DNA of 64,000 nt from Pedobacter sp. BMA (GCF_001027745.1 NZ_LECU01000005.1:124001-188000), one strand, 5' to 3'; positions 46,323 to 57,185 are shown, counted from the stretch's first letter. Numbers and translations: made by a program. Notes: generated by a model not told the origin, from the letters alone.

Positions 46323-46793
46323 TTAAAACAATTCGAATAAAGCCTCAATCTCTACCGGGATATTGTCTGGCAAAGAGCCAAATCCTACTGCACTTCGTAC
46401 ACCAATCCCGTTTTCCTCACCCCATACTTTTGCAAAAAGCTCACTGCATCCGTTAATGATGAATGGGTGTTTTTCGAAGTCGGGTGTGCAGTTTACCATA
46501 CCCAATACTTTAATTACCCGTTTAACTTTGTTCAGGCTGCCTAAATTGGCTTTAATAGTCGATAACATGGTTAAACCTACCTGCAAAGCTGCAAGCTTAC
46601 CCTCGTCCTGATTTAAATCTGACCCGATACGGCCGATAATTAATGATTTGTCGTCCTGAACTGGTCCATGTCCGCTCAGATACAAATATTTTCCATCAAC
46701 CAAACAAGGCTTATAAACACCCAGTGGTGCAGGTGCTGGTGGCAGGTTTAATTTTAATTGTTCGAAGCGTTCGTCGGGAGTTAAATTTTCCAT
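46323..46793 (-). CDS. RidA/YjgF family protein
   Basis: A 156-residue protein of the RidA superfamily (longer subgroup). The conserved Arg lies in GVRSAVGFGSL, and the C-terminal PVEIEALFEL holds the conserved Glu. RidA hydrolyses the enamine/imine products of PLP dehydratases. Its position directly before the DSD1-like gene fits that role. Confidence 0.9.
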   Translation of the reverse strand: MENLTPDERFEQLKLNLPPAPAPLGVYKPCLVDGKYLYLSGHGPVQDDKSLIIGRIGSDLNQDEGKLAALQVGLTMLSTIKANLGSLNKVKRVIKVLGMVNCTPDFEKHPFIINGCSELFAKVWGEENGIGVRSAVGFGSLPDNIPVEIEALFELF

Positions 46794-46812
46794 TTTTATA
46801 TAGGTGTTATAA

Positions 46813-48129
46813 TTAAGCTATAATCAGGTGTAGTAAAAGTATGGCAAGTAAACCAACAATGCCAACTATTGATTCCATTAATGCCCATGATTTAAAAGTG
46901 TCTTTTAAACTTAAGCCAAAATATTCTTTAAACATCCAGAAGCCGGCATCATTTACGTGCGAGAACATCAGGCTCCCGGCACCTACCGCCAATACCATGA
47001 GGTTTGGATTGGTATGTGTTTGCTCCATCAGTGGCACAATAATCCCTGCAGTGGTTAAACCCGCAACGGTGGCAGAACCCACACAAAAGCGGATAACCGC
47101 AGCAATCAGCCAGGCCAGGAAAAGTGGTTCCAGTTCAACATGCTGGAGATAACCCGCAATCTGGTTGCTTACGCCACTCTGTGTCAAAACCTGTTTTAAA
47201 GCGCCGGAACCGGCAATAATCAATAAAATCAGGGCAATGTCTTTCACCGCATCACCGTAAATCCCCATAATCGCAGTAATCTTTTTCCCTTGAGATAAAC
47301 CCAGCAACCAGGTGGCCACAATCAATACAATCAGCATCACCACAGATGGGTGGCCGGCAAATAAGATATAGGGCAAAATGGCTGAATCAGCACTTAGTAG
47401 AAGCGGAAAGAAAGATGCTGCAGCCAGTAAAATAACCGGCAGTAAGGCGGTGAAAAAACTTTTAAATCCGCTCGGCAGGTCCTGATCAGCGATTTCAACA
47501 GCGCTGAAAGAAGCGATAGGAACAGCATTGATATTTTTCAACGTACGCGAAAATATGGGGCCGCCAATAATAATCGCCGGAATGGAAACCGCCAGACCGT
47601 ACAACAATGTCAGCCCCATATCGGATTTAAATTGCACAACCAAAGCCGCCGGAGAGGGATGCGGGGGCAAAAAACCATGGGTAACTGATAGCGCAGCCAG
47701 CATGGGTAAACCGATGTACAAGGCAGGTAATTTATACCGATACACTACCGAAAAAATCAGCGGTACCATTAGCACAAAGCCTATACCGTAGTAAAGCGGA
47801 ATACCAATCAGAAATCCCGTCAGCACCATAGCCCATTGAATGTACTTTTGCCCGAATACCTGCATACTTACCTGAGCAATCTTTTGCGCAGCACCACTCT
47901 CAGCCACCAGTTTACCCAGCATAGCTCCTGCAGTAATGATAATGGCCAATGATCCCAGTACGTCGCCGATCCCCTTTTCTATGCTACCAGGGATTTTTGC
48001 GGGCGGTAAACCCAGCGCCAGCCCGGCAAGAAACGACACCAGCAAAAAAGAAATAAAAGCATTGACCTTAAAAACCGAGATCAGTACGATTAACAGCGCA
48101 ATGCAAAGCAAAACGATTAGTATAGTCAT
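46813..48129 (-). CDS. GntP family permease
   Basis: A 438-residue inner-membrane transporter with about 12-14 helices, GntP/gluconate-proton symporter family. Landmarks: FISFLLVSFLAGLALGLPP, LTHGFLPPHPSP (here VTHGFLPPHPSP) and the C-terminal GLTTAGIIVPL. Related proteins carry gluconate or D-serine; the D-amino-acid genes beside it favour the second, by inference. It is between GH20 and RidA with gaps of 0 and 19 bases. Confidence 0.92.
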   Translation of the reverse strand: MTILIVLLCIALLIVLISVFKVNAFISFLLVSFLAGLALGLPPAKIPGSIEKGIGDVLGSLAIIITAGAMLGKLVAESGAAQKIAQVSMQVFGQKYIQWAMVLTGFLIGIPLYYGIGFVLMVPLIFSVVYRYKLPALYIGLPMLAALSVTHGFLPPHPSPAALVVQFKSDMGLTLLYGLAVSIPAIIIGGPIFSRTLKNINAVPIASFSAVEIADQDLPSGFKSFFTALLPVILLAAASFFPLLLSADSAILPYILFAGHPSVVMLIVLIVATWLLGLSQGKKITAIMGIYGDAVKDIALILLIIAGSGALKQVLTQSGVSNQIAGYLQHVELEPLFLAWLIAAVIRFCVGSATVAGLTTAGIIVPLMEQTHTNPNLMVLAVGAGSLMFSHVNDAGFWMFKEYFGLSLKDTFKSWALMESIVGIVGLLAILLLHLIIA

Positions 48130-50430
48130 TTAATTTACGATAATTTCGTCCAACATTAACCAGGCTTTTGTTCCGGCACCATAAAAACCATCAGGTATAA
48201 CGCCAACATTACTGGCTTTGATGCGTACGTAACGGGCTTGAACAGGATGAAGCTGGTGCAGAATACTGTTAATTCCTTCCTGGCTAAAAACCGTTTGCCT
48301 CGATACTTCTTTAAACGATTGCTCATTTGTAGAAACCTCCACCACCAGCAATTTAGGCGGATGCATCTTTTGCCACTGATAATTCAATGTATTGATGCCC
48401 ACCTCACGCACGGTCTTTTCTTCACCTAAATCAACTATCGCCTCAAAGTCACCTCCGCTTAATCCCAGCCACTCTCCACTATTATATAAATAAGAACCCT
48501 GAATACCATTGGTTAAGCGCTGGGGATCAATATTATAATTGCCCTGCCCCGCAGTGTTAAGTATAACTTTTTTACCTGAAGCCATACTTTTAACTATCGC
48601 CTGTTCAAACAACTTCCCGTTGGGTTTACCGGCCTTAAAAAGCTGAGCTTTCAATGTTCCGGTTTTGTCAATTACAATCAAACTGCGATATATTTGACTG
48701 GTCGTACCTGGATTTTTACCGTTTAAAGTATAACGGATTTCGGCATTGGGCAAATCAGTACTGAGCTTAAACCCCTTCGCAGCGTCCACACTTTCACAAG
48801 CGATGTCATAATAAGCGGTCGAATAGTTCAGTTTTTTCAAAAACCGCCCATTCGCCAGTAAGCGAGCCAGAAAATCAGGATAGTCCTTCTGCGCTTTTGC
48901 CGACCAGGCCGTTTCCGCAAGGGCAATCACACGCGGAAATATCATATACTCCGCTTTGGATGCATCGCTAAGATATTCGCTCCACACATTCGCCTGCACC
49001 CCTTTGATGTATTGCTGTTCTTCTGCATTCAATTCGGCAGGCATGGGTTCGTAATCATAAACCTTCCGTAGGGGCAGATAGCCACCTGCAGCAATTTGTT
49101 CACTTTTGTTGAGCGACTGATAGTAATCGAGATAAAGAAACTTTTCAGGCGTCATAATCACATCGTGTTTCAGTTTGGCGGCAGCAATGCCACCTTCCAA
49201 TCCCCTCCAGCTCATTACGGTAGCATCGGGTGCCAGTCCACCTTCCAGAATTTCGTCCCAGCCAATAATCTTTTTCCCCTTAGCATTCAGGTATCGCTCC
49301 ATACGGGCGATAAAATACGATTGCAATCCATGCTCGTCTTTAAGCTTCTCCTCTTTAATTCTTTTCTGGCATTTCGGGCAACCATGCCAGCGGGTTTTCG
49401 GACACTCATCGCCACCTATATGAATGTAGGCCGATGGAAACAACGGGATGACTTCGTCCAGCACCCCCTCAAGAAAGTGAAAGGTTTCTTCATTGCCTGC
49501 ACAAAAAACATCGTCAAAAACACCCCAGTAAGTTGCGGTTTGATAAGGGCCTCCGGTACAACCCAGGTTGGGATAGGCCGCTAATACTGCCTGAGCATGT
49601 CCCGGCATTTCAATCTCCGGAATGGTCGTAATCTGGCGTGCAGCGGCATAACCAACAATGTCTTTTATTTCTTCCTGCGTATAGTAGCCACCATATCTTT
49701 TACCATCAAAACGGTGCGGATTAGCCCTTTTATGTCCGATAAGGGTCTCATTGCGATAGGCCGACCGGCTTTGAAGTAAGGGATATTTTTTAATCTCAAT
49801 CCGCCAGCCCTGGTCATCGGTTAAATGCCAGTGAAAAGTATTGATCTTGTAGAAAGCCAGTACGTCCAGCCATTTTTTAATGACTTCAACACTGAAAAAA
49901 TGCCGTGCCACATCCAGATGCATACCCCGGTAAGCAAAACGAGGTGCGTCCTCAATGTGATATCCCGGTACGGTAATAACCTTCCCTTCATTTCTGATTA
50001 GCTGCACCAGCGACTGTAAACCATAAAAGAGACCTCTTTCATCAATCGCTTTTATGGTAATATTTTGACTGGAAACATCGAGCAGGTACGCCTCAGACTT
50101 CAACTTCAATCCCGCATCAACGATCAGGTTGATACCCTTAGGCTCCGCTTTATTGCTTCGCAACAATGAAAAACCCGATAGATCTTCAAGGTACTGATCA
50201 AAAAATGAAGTACTCAGCTTCGTAGCACCGGCAACATACAACCGGGTTGTTTTCTGAATCAAAAAGCTACCCGACTGTCTCAGCTCAACAACAGGCTTAG
50301 GGATAATTCCTGAACCGCTAAATACTTGTGCACTTACCCGGGCTGTGAAAACCTGAACCCACAAAACCAAAAGCCAGGCCATGCATTTCACTTTATTCAC
50401 CAGAAATTGATTCAGAAGGTACTTCATCAT
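48130..50430 (-). CDS. Glycoside hydrolase family 20 (beta-N-acetylhexosaminidase)
   Basis: A 766-residue exported enzyme that removes terminal GlcNAc or GalNAc. Signal region about 10-35 (VSAQ). GH20b N-terminal domain, then the catalytic barrel with the D341-E342 pair in HIGGDECPKTRW, a chitobiase C-terminal-like segment and a C-terminal discoidin (F5/8 type C) domain (about 640-766). I use the ATG at 50430; the in-frame GTG at 50448 that abuts the GH29 stop is possible but less likely. Confidence 0.93.
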   Translation of the reverse strand: MMKYLLNQFLVNKVKCMAWLLVLWVQVFTARVSAQVFSGSGIIPKPVVELRQSGSFLIQKTTRLYVAGATKLSTSFFDQYLEDLSGFSLLRSNKAEPKGINLIVDAGLKLKSEAYLLDVSSQNITIKAIDERGLFYGLQSLVQLIRNEGKVITVPGYHIEDAPRFAYRGMHLDVARHFFSVEVIKKWLDVLAFYKINTFHWHLTDDQGWRIEIKKYPLLQSRSAYRNETLIGHKRANPHRFDGKRYGGYYTQEEIKDIVGYAAARQITTIPEIEMPGHAQAVLAAYPNLGCTGGPYQTATYWGVFDDVFCAGNEETFHFLEGVLDEVIPLFPSAYIHIGGDECPKTRWHGCPKCQKRIKEEKLKDEHGLQSYFIARMERYLNAKGKKIIGWDEILEGGLAPDATVMSWRGLEGGIAAAKLKHDVIMTPEKFLYLDYYQSLNKSEQIAAGGYLPLRKVYDYEPMPAELNAEEQQYIKGVQANVWSEYLSDASKAEYMIFPRVIALAETAWSAKAQKDYPDFLARLLANGRFLKKLNYSTAYYDIACESVDAAKGFKLSTDLPNAEIRYTLNGKNPGTTSQIYRSLIVIDKTGTLKAQLFKAGKPNGKLFEQAIVKSMASGKKVILNTAGQGNYNIDPQRLTNGIQGSYLYNSGEWLGLSGGDFEAIVDLGEEKTVREVGINTLNYQWQKMHPPKLLVVEVSTNEQSFKEVSRQTVFSQEGINSILHQLHPVQARYVRIKASNVGVIPDGFYGAGTKAWLMLDEIIVN

Positions 50431-50448
50431 AAAACCTTTTACTACCAC

Positions 50449-52083
50449 CTAAGGTAAGTTTAAAACTTTGTTTTCACCTTCTATAATTACATTTTGCTGT
50501 TCCACAATGGCTTTATATTCGTAAGCACCTTTCGGTAATGTGAGCGTTCCGGAGAAAGTTCCATCCGCCTTAATATTCACCCACGGGCTCATTTTCCAGT
50601 CGCCCGCATAAAGTGTTTCTACCTGCCCAAGATAAGGCCGGTAATAAAATCTTGCCCGCTGGGGTTTAATTTTAGTATAATTAAGCACCTTGCCATTTAG
50701 CGTTGCAGTACCTGCAGCAACCTTGTAGTCACCACTCTGAACCATCGCTGCGTCCGCAAAAACGGGTTCAACATTTTCCAGTTTAATCACAACCGGATTC
50801 GGCCACCGGTGATCATCGTAAATACGTTGTGCCTTCACCACAGAAAGCTCAAGTCCATTTGCTGTTTGTTTAAATCTTGAGGACACATCCAGATCGGGTT
50901 TATATTCTATAATCCGGCTGTTTTGCCCCAATACGCTAATCCTGGTTTCATTAGTGGCCTTTGCAGACTTCAGCAGAAAAGTCCTACGTTCGCCCTCTTT
51001 CCAGTTTTTAGCGTCCATCACAATGGCAAATAATGTTCCAGGTGCTTTTTGTGTAAAATAAATATTCTGCTCTTTACTCACCACCCAGCTGCGTACATCG
51101 TCCATAGCTTCATGGTTAATGAAATACCATCCCCCCATTTCACGCAAACGGTCCTCCTGCTCATTTGCTAAAGCACCATTTGCCTTGGGCCCAACATTCA
51201 GTAACAATGAACCACCTTTCGACCGGGCTTCAATCAGTAACTCAATTAATTGTGAACCCGACTTATACCGTTCGTTGGTGGGCTGGTACTGCCAGGCAGT
51301 ACCGATGGTAATCGGCGATAACCAGGGTTGAGTAATCTTGGCGCCTGGCAGGGTTTGCTCCGGGGTTAAAATTGCACCACGGGTAATCAGAATATCAGGT
51401 TGCATTTTCCATGCAGTTTCCTTTACCGTTTCCTTGGGATCACCATCAATAAACAATACATCTATCTTACCATAATTCTGCATCAGCTCTTCCGTTTGTT
51501 TACGGTTGTATTCTGCATATTCTTTCTTTATACCTGCGTCAAGGTTGGTAATATTTCTGCTGATAGGAATCTTATGCTTATAAAGAAAATTGAAATCTTC
51601 CGGAGAAAAATAAAAGCCTACATCCAGTCCGGCTTCCCGTGTAGCTTTTACAAACTCTTTCAGCAGGTCTTTTTTATAGGGTGTATTGGTAATTTTAAAG
51701 TCTGTGGTTTTGGTATCCCAGAAACAGAAACCTGCATGGTGCTTAGTGGTAAACACAATGTATTTCATACCAGCCAGTTTGGCCAGTTCGGCAATTTCTT
51801 TAGGATTAAAAGATGAGGGATCAAAAGTTTTAGGCAGCTCGCTGAAATAACGATCCGTGTAATCATCAGAGGCGCCAACCAGTGAGTGACTGATCACTAC
51901 ACCCAGCTGGGCATCAACATTAAAGTGGATAAATAAACCTGCGCCGGTGTTGCGCAACCATTCCTCACGCTCAGGTTTGTTTAAATTATAACTGCTCGAG
52001 GTTTCATCTTCCACCACATCATTACGCTGCGCAGAAACCGTACCCGCAAAAAACAGGCAGATTAAAAATATTCGGTATATCAT
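50449..52083 (-). CDS. Glycoside hydrolase family 29 (alpha-L-fucosidase)
   Basis: A 544-residue exported enzyme with a signal peptide (1-18, VSAQ). The GH29 N-terminal barrel shows GLFIHFNV, MKYIVFTTKHHAGFCFWDTK, and the nucleophile Asp213 in DVLFIDGD. The C-terminal half is beta-rich, of the type seen in bacterial fucosidases. It removes alpha-linked L-fucose. It is the first enzyme after the SusD gene in the locus. Confidence 0.93.
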   Translation of the reverse strand: MIYRIFLICLFFAGTVSAQRNDVVEDETSSSYNLNKPEREEWLRNTGAGLFIHFNVDAQLGVVISHSLVGASDDYTDRYFSELPKTFDPSSFNPKEIAELAKLAGMKYIVFTTKHHAGFCFWDTKTTDFKITNTPYKKDLLKEFVKATREAGLDVGFYFSPEDFNFLYKHKIPISRNITNLDAGIKKEYAEYNRKQTEELMQNYGKIDVLFIDGDPKETVKETAWKMQPDILITRGAILTPEQTLPGAKITQPWLSPITIGTAWQYQPTNERYKSGSQLIELLIEARSKGGSLLLNVGPKANGALANEQEDRLREMGGWYFINHEAMDDVRSWVVSKEQNIYFTQKAPGTLFAIVMDAKNWKEGERRTFLLKSAKATNETRISVLGQNSRIIEYKPDLDVSSRFKQTANGLELSVVKAQRIYDDHRWPNPVVIKLENVEPVFADAAMVQSGDYKVAAGTATLNGKVLNYTKIKPQRARFYYRPYLGQVETLYAGDWKMSPWVNIKADGTFSGTLTLPKGAYEYKAIVEQQNVIIEGENKVLNLP

Positions 52084-52142
52084 TCGGATGTTTTAATCAA
52101 TCCGGCAGCGCCTGTAAAGCCCTGCCGGATATCATGAATATA

Positions 52143-53675
52143 TTACAGTTTATCCCACCAGATGCGGGTCATAAAATCATCAGCTCCCTGACGGGCGATA
52201 GCAGCATCAAGCGATGCGCGGTTTAAATTCTGCTCAGAAAGCGGGTATAACATTCTTCTGAAGATCCTGCCTCCCGTTGCATTACCTACATACACAACCG
52301 GTACCAAAGCCGGGTAACCGGTTCTTCTGTAACTGGCAAAAGCCTCCTGCGCATCCGGAAAGGCAGCCAGCCAATACTCGGTGTAAATCTGCTGCATTTT
52401 AGCCTCAAAAGTTCCCGCTGTATTGAACGGATGGTATTTGATATAGGTATTGATCTGCAAATCGCTGATGATGCCATCCGCCGGTGCGATAATCGACCAT
52501 TGCTTCATGGCAGCCCGGATACCTGTTTCATATAGCGTAGCTGCAACACCTCCGGTATACCAGCCCCGTAAAACAGCCTCTGCCAAAAGGAAATTGGTTT
52601 CAGCGGTGGTATAAATCAGTTTTGCACCACCCTGGGCGAGCACTGTTTTCTGGTTGGGCTCAGAATAAGTCACGAAATCAGCAGGTTTGGCACTTAAGGT
52701 AGCCGGCATTCCCTTTTGTACCGCCAGTGAAGTATCTGGAACACCATTTACATAAACAACCGATAGTATACCTAAACGCGGATCCTTGTTGTTTTTCATA
52801 TAGGTAATAAATGTATTCTGGTATTTCCCACCCTCCGCATTGCTCACACCATCAGCCTTAATATAATCACTGTTATACAAACTTAAAGCAATCGGGTTTT
52901 TGTTAATATCCTGCCCGGCACTCATATAGGTAATTTTAGCAATGTCAGCATCATCAGTAATCACACCGCCAGCTATCGCTTTCTTCACCCAGGTTTCAGC
53001 TAAGGCAACATCTACTTTGGTTAAACGCATGCCTAAACGAAGCATCATTGAATAAGCAAATTTTTTCCATTTAACGGTATTACCGGCATAAATCAAATCA
53101 GCCTGACCGAAGGTACCTTTAGCTGCATTTAAACTTAATGCCGATTCGTCCAGTTCCTTAAGCAGATCCAGATAAATACTCCGCTGTGCATCGTAAGCAG
53201 GTTTATAGTTCGAGTTGGTATAGCCTTGAGCCGCTTCAGAATAAGGAACATCACCATACAAATCGGTAATGCGGCTAAAGCAGTATGCTTTCCATATTCG
53301 TGCAGCAGCCAGTAAATTTACCTGCTCCGGATTGTCTTTCACGGCATTAATTACCAGTGCAAGCTCATTAATTTCCTGATAATAAGCATTGCTGAACTGC
53401 GCCGCAGATTGCTGACTCTGACTGGAAACATACTTTGAACCGAAACCAGCAACATCATTGAAACTCGTCGTGTATTGCATGGTACCCAATAACAGATTAA
53501 GATTATTCTTGGCGCCGTCATATTGCGCTTTCGTGAAAACGAAAGCAGGCTGAACAGATGTTGAAGATTCAGGATCAGTATTAATTTCCTGAAAGTCTTT
53601 TGTACATGATGCTAAAAGCGCACTTAATAACACTACGCAAGCAGCTGATTTATATTTATTTGTAAACTTTTTCAT
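52143..53675 (-). CDS. SusD/RagB-like glycan-binding lipoprotein
   Basis: A 510-residue surface lipoprotein (signal LLASCTKDF, Cys about 24). It fits the SusD-like helical fold with tetratricopeptide repeats (AARIWKAYCFSRITDLYGDVPYSEA; ETNFLLAEAVLRGW). It binds glycan and feeds the SusC-type transporter encoded just before it (nine bases apart). Confidence 0.93.
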   Translation of the reverse strand: MKKFTNKYKSAACVVLLSALLASCTKDFQEINTDPESSTSVQPAFVFTKAQYDGAKNNLNLLLGTMQYTTSFNDVAGFGSKYVSSQSQQSAAQFSNAYYQEINELALVINAVKDNPEQVNLLAAARIWKAYCFSRITDLYGDVPYSEAAQGYTNSNYKPAYDAQRSIYLDLLKELDESALSLNAAKGTFGQADLIYAGNTVKWKKFAYSMMLRLGMRLTKVDVALAETWVKKAIAGGVITDDADIAKITYMSAGQDINKNPIALSLYNSDYIKADGVSNAEGGKYQNTFITYMKNNKDPRLGILSVVYVNGVPDTSLAVQKGMPATLSAKPADFVTYSEPNQKTVLAQGGAKLIYTTAETNFLLAEAVLRGWYTGGVAATLYETGIRAAMKQWSIIAPADGIISDLQINTYIKYHPFNTAGTFEAKMQQIYTEYWLAAFPDAQEAFASYRRTGYPALVPVVYVGNATGGRIFRRMLYPLSEQNLNRASLDAAIARQGADDFMTRIWWDKL

Positions 53676-53684
53676 CGTTCATTA

Positions 53685-56600
53685 TTAAAATTTGACCATT
53701 AAGTTTAAACCAAAGGTACGTGTGCGTGGTAGTCCGATTGATTCGAAACCCTGTGCATTACCATTTGTATAACTCGATTCAGGATCGAAATTGTCGGTTT
53801 GTTTATAGAAGGTCAGGATATTGCGCGCAACAAATGAAATACTCGCCGATTGAATCTTTAAGAAATCCAGTTTTTTAACCGGAATATTGTAAGATAAAAT
53901 GGCCTGACGGAGCTTGATAAACCCTCCATCATGCACAAACAATTCAGAATAATTACGCATATCATTGTAGTAGGCACGCAAATCGCTTACCGGAATTAAA
54001 GCCGAATAAGGATTACCGGCCTGGTCAACACCTGAAATGGTTAAGCCATTTTCCCGACCGGGTAAGGTACTCTTCATTAAACCCAAACGGGTAGCGTAAA
54101 CCTCCTTAATCGAAAATACTTTATTTCCGAATTTACCATCAATCAGAAAACTCAGGTTAAAATTACCGAACCTGAAATCCTGAGTTAATCCCATGGTTAA
54201 CGGCGCTACGCCATCTCCAAGTTCCTGTAAACCTGTTGCAACCGGACGCTTCGTTGCTGAATTATATACAATATCCCCCGCGTTATTCCTTAATATCTTA
54301 GTCCCCACTATCGTTCCATAAGAACTACCAACCGTTTGATTAATGTAACCCCAGTTACCTACAGAAGTGGCCATTTGAAAAGTATTAGTACCTTCAACCA
54401 GCTTAATTACTTTACTTTTATTGTAAGCAACATTATAGCTGATGTTCCAGCCAAATTTATCACCCTGAACCGGAGACCCTGTTAATAAAAACTCAACTCC
54501 TTTATTACTCAGTTCACCAACGTTCAATACAGCATTATTATATCCTGAAGTAGATGAGATGGCTGCATTGAGAATGTCATCACTGGTTTTGCGGCTATAG
54601 GCCGTAAAATCTAAACCTAAACGGCCTTTAAACATTTTCAGTTCTACACCAGCCTCATAAGTGGTAGAGGTATAGGGTTTCAAACTCGGGTTGGTAATGT
54701 CGTTAGTCGTCACATTCTGGAGCGGCTGTCCGGCACTTGGAACATTACTGTAACTTAAATTAATTTTATACGGATCGGCAGCGCCACCACCTACTTCAGC
54801 CCATGATGCACGGACCCTCAGAATATCGATGGATGAAGGAAGCTTAAACGCATCAGAAACCACAAAACTGCCCCCGACACTTTGATACAATATACTGTTG
54901 TTATCAGGACTTAAAGTAGAAAACCAGTCATTACGTGCCGTATACGTTAAAAACAAAATGCTTTTATAATCTACGTCAGCCGACCCGAATACTGAATTTG
55001 TCCTCATTCTTTGATACGTAGGAATGGTACTCGCAGTAGCCAGGTTTTTATAGCTGTAGAAATATGGAATGGTAAAAGTATTGCCATCCATATTCAACTG
55101 TTTATTTTCAAAACGGCGGCTGTTCGCTCCACCCAAAATGGAAATTCCGATTTTATCAGCAATGCGGTTTTTATAATTTCCCGTAACAAGTGAGTTTGTC
55201 TCCGAAACGTCCGATTTAATACCCGAATACTGACCCTTAGGAATATAAATATCGCCCGTTGGCAAAATATTCACATAATTATAGTTGTAAAAGTCGCGGC
55301 TGATTACCCCCTTTAACTGAAAGTTCTTAACAATATCATAGGTGATAGATCCCTGGCCTATAAATCTGTTCTTCACGTCATTCTGCTGATATTTGTTCAT
55401 CACAAAATACCCGTTTGTGGCAATACCGGCATCGTTCCACGGGGTTTGATTTCCCGCAGCATCGTAACCCGGAGCCAGCCAGCGCACATCTACGGTATTG
55501 GCTACTTCATACGGCGTCCAGTTCGGGTTACCCAAAGCGTCGCCCGCAAGGGTTCGTCCATAACCTCTTTCCAGGTTGTATTGGGCCAAACCTTCAACTT
55601 TGATCTTATCGGTAATCTTTGCATTGATATTTAAGTTGGCCGTTTGTCGTTTAAATTTAGTTGTAGAGATGATCCCTTTGCTATCTAAATCCGATAAAGA
55701 TAAACGGTAAACAATGCCATCAGTACCTCCCGAAAAAGCAATGGTATTCGTAAAGTTCGTGCCCGTAGAATAAAAGTTATCAATGTTATTTTTTACCGCA
55801 CTATAGGGATGGGTTAATCCGTCGGCAGCCACATAGTCAGAACCGTCTATCTTCGCTCCAAATGACAAACGACCCGTTGCAATGGCATCATTCTTAGTCA
55901 TCGGCTTTACGCCGTTTAATCCCTGCCCATATTCATACTGGTAATCGTTATCGTTAATCGCATTTTCAATTGTAAACGTCGAATTGTAATCTACACCAAT
56001 GCCTTTTTGCTTGGTTCCTTTTTTAGTGGTAATTAAAATTACACCATTACTCGCACGAGAGCCGTATAAAGCCGCTGCAGTACCGCCTTTCAATACGGTT
56101 ATGCTTTCAATATCATCAGGATTGATGCTGGAAATTCCATCACCCCTGTCAACATTTGTTGCCAGTCCGTTTGTAGTCGCAGCACCTCCTGGTACACTAT
56201 TATCAATCGGCATACCATTCACTACGTAAAGCGGTTGATTGTTACCATTAAATGAACCATTACCACGGATAATTACCCGGCTCGACCCACCCGGACCGGT
56301 TGACAAACCAGTAGCATTCACACCAGCAATTTTACCGGTTAAAGCGTTGGCAACGTTATTTTCCCTGGCTTGAGTAAACTCCGATCCTTTCACTTCTGTA
56401 ACGGCATAACCCAATGCTTTGCTGTCACGTTTGATTCCTAAAGCCGTAACCACCACGTCGTTTAAGCTGCTGGCACTCTCTTTCAACTTCACACTCACAG
56501 GCGATTTGAAATCAGTTACCGGAACTTCAAGCGTTTCATAACCTACTGACGCAATGCTTAAAATGATGGGTTTTCCAACCAGTTCGTTTGGGATAGTAAG

Positions 56601-57098
56601 GCTGAATTGTCCCTGTGTATCAGTCGATGCACCCGTCTTGGTTCCTTTAATATAAACGGTCGCGCCGATCAATGGAAGATTGTCGCTGGCTGAAATCACT
56701 GTTCCTTTAATCACATCAGCTGCATTAGCCACTGTGGCATTTACAATGATGTACTGCGAATCGCTGATCTTATTAAAATCAAGCGTTGAGCCATCAAGAG
56801 CAAAAGTTAAGGCCGTCTTGGCATCGCCAAACGCCATCAGCTGTGTTTCAGTAAGGTTGCTGTCTTTGTTCTCCAGAATGCCAGCCTTGTAAGCTATTTT
56901 AATATCGAACCGTGTTTTAATAATTTGTACGGCGTTTTTAAGTGATATTTTATTAGTATTAATGGTTTGCGCTTTTACGCCATTCGCATGGGCCACGTTG
57001 CGGGCCATCAGCTGGGCCGAACAAAATAACGTACACGCGCAGAGCATCATAGTCAGGCAGCCGTATTTAGCCACCCTCCTAAGGTAGAGTAATCTCAT
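53685..57098 (-). CDS. SusC/RagA TonB-dependent transporter with N-terminal signalling (STN) domain
   Basis: An 1137-residue outer-membrane transporter. After the signal there is an STN secretin-like domain (about 45-120), a carboxypeptidase-like regulatory domain (about 128-210), a TonB box (SLNDVVVTALGIKR), a plug (about 220-360) and a 22-strand barrel. The STN domain is the mark of transporters that signal through FecR and an ECF sigma factor, both encoded just upstream. It imports a glycan bound by its SusD partner. Confidence 0.95.
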   Translation of the reverse strand: MRLLYLRRVAKYGCLTMMLCACTLFCSAQLMARNVAHANGVKAQTINTNKISLKNAVQIIKTRFDIKIAYKAGILENKDSNLTETQLMAFGDAKTALTFALDGSTLDFNKISDSQYIIVNATVANAADVIKGTVISASDNLPLIGATVYIKGTKTGASTDTQGQFSLTIPNELVGKPIILSIASVGYETLEVPVTDFKSPVSVKLKESASSLNDVVVTALGIKRDSKALGYAVTEVKGSEFTQARENNVANALTGKIAGVNATGLSTGPGGSSRVIIRGNGSFNGNNQPLYVVNGMPIDNSVPGGAATTNGLATNVDRGDGISSINPDDIESITVLKGGTAAALYGSRASNGVILITTKKGTKQKGIGVDYNSTFTIENAINDNDYQYEYGQGLNGVKPMTKNDAIATGRLSFGAKIDGSDYVAADGLTHPYSAVKNNIDNFYSTGTNFTNTIAFSGGTDGIVYRLSLSDLDSKGIISTTKFKRQTANLNINAKITDKIKVEGLAQYNLERGYGRTLAGDALGNPNWTPYEVANTVDVRWLAPGYDAAGNQTPWNDAGIATNGYFVMNKYQQNDVKNRFIGQGSITYDIVKNFQLKGVISRDFYNYNYVNILPTGDIYIPKGQYSGIKSDVSETNSLVTGNYKNRIADKIGISILGGANSRRFENKQLNMDGNTFTIPYFYSYKNLATASTIPTYQRMRTNSVFGSADVDYKSILFLTYTARNDWFSTLSPDNNSILYQSVGGSFVVSDAFKLPSSIDILRVRASWAEVGGGAADPYKINLSYSNVPSAGQPLQNVTTNDITNPSLKPYTSTTYEAGVELKMFKGRLGLDFTAYSRKTSDDILNAAISSTSGYNNAVLNVGELSNKGVEFLLTGSPVQGDKFGWNISYNVAYNKSKVIKLVEGTNTFQMATSVGNWGYINQTVGSSYGTIVGTKILRNNAGDIVYNSATKRPVATGLQELGDGVAPLTMGLTQDFRFGNFNLSFLIDGKFGNKVFSIKEVYATRLGLMKSTLPGRENGLTISGVDQAGNPYSALIPVSDLRAYYNDMRNYSELFVHDGGFIKLRQAILSYNIPVKKLDFLKIQSASISFVARNILTFYKQTDNFDPESSYTNGNAQGFESIGLPRTRTFGLNLMVKF

Positions 57099-57185
57099 AA
57101 TCCTGTTTAGTTTAGGTTTTGTTGGTTAATTGTTTTGTTGTTTCTATAGCCAGGATAGGATTCAAGCGCTTAAATCCTACCCTTA

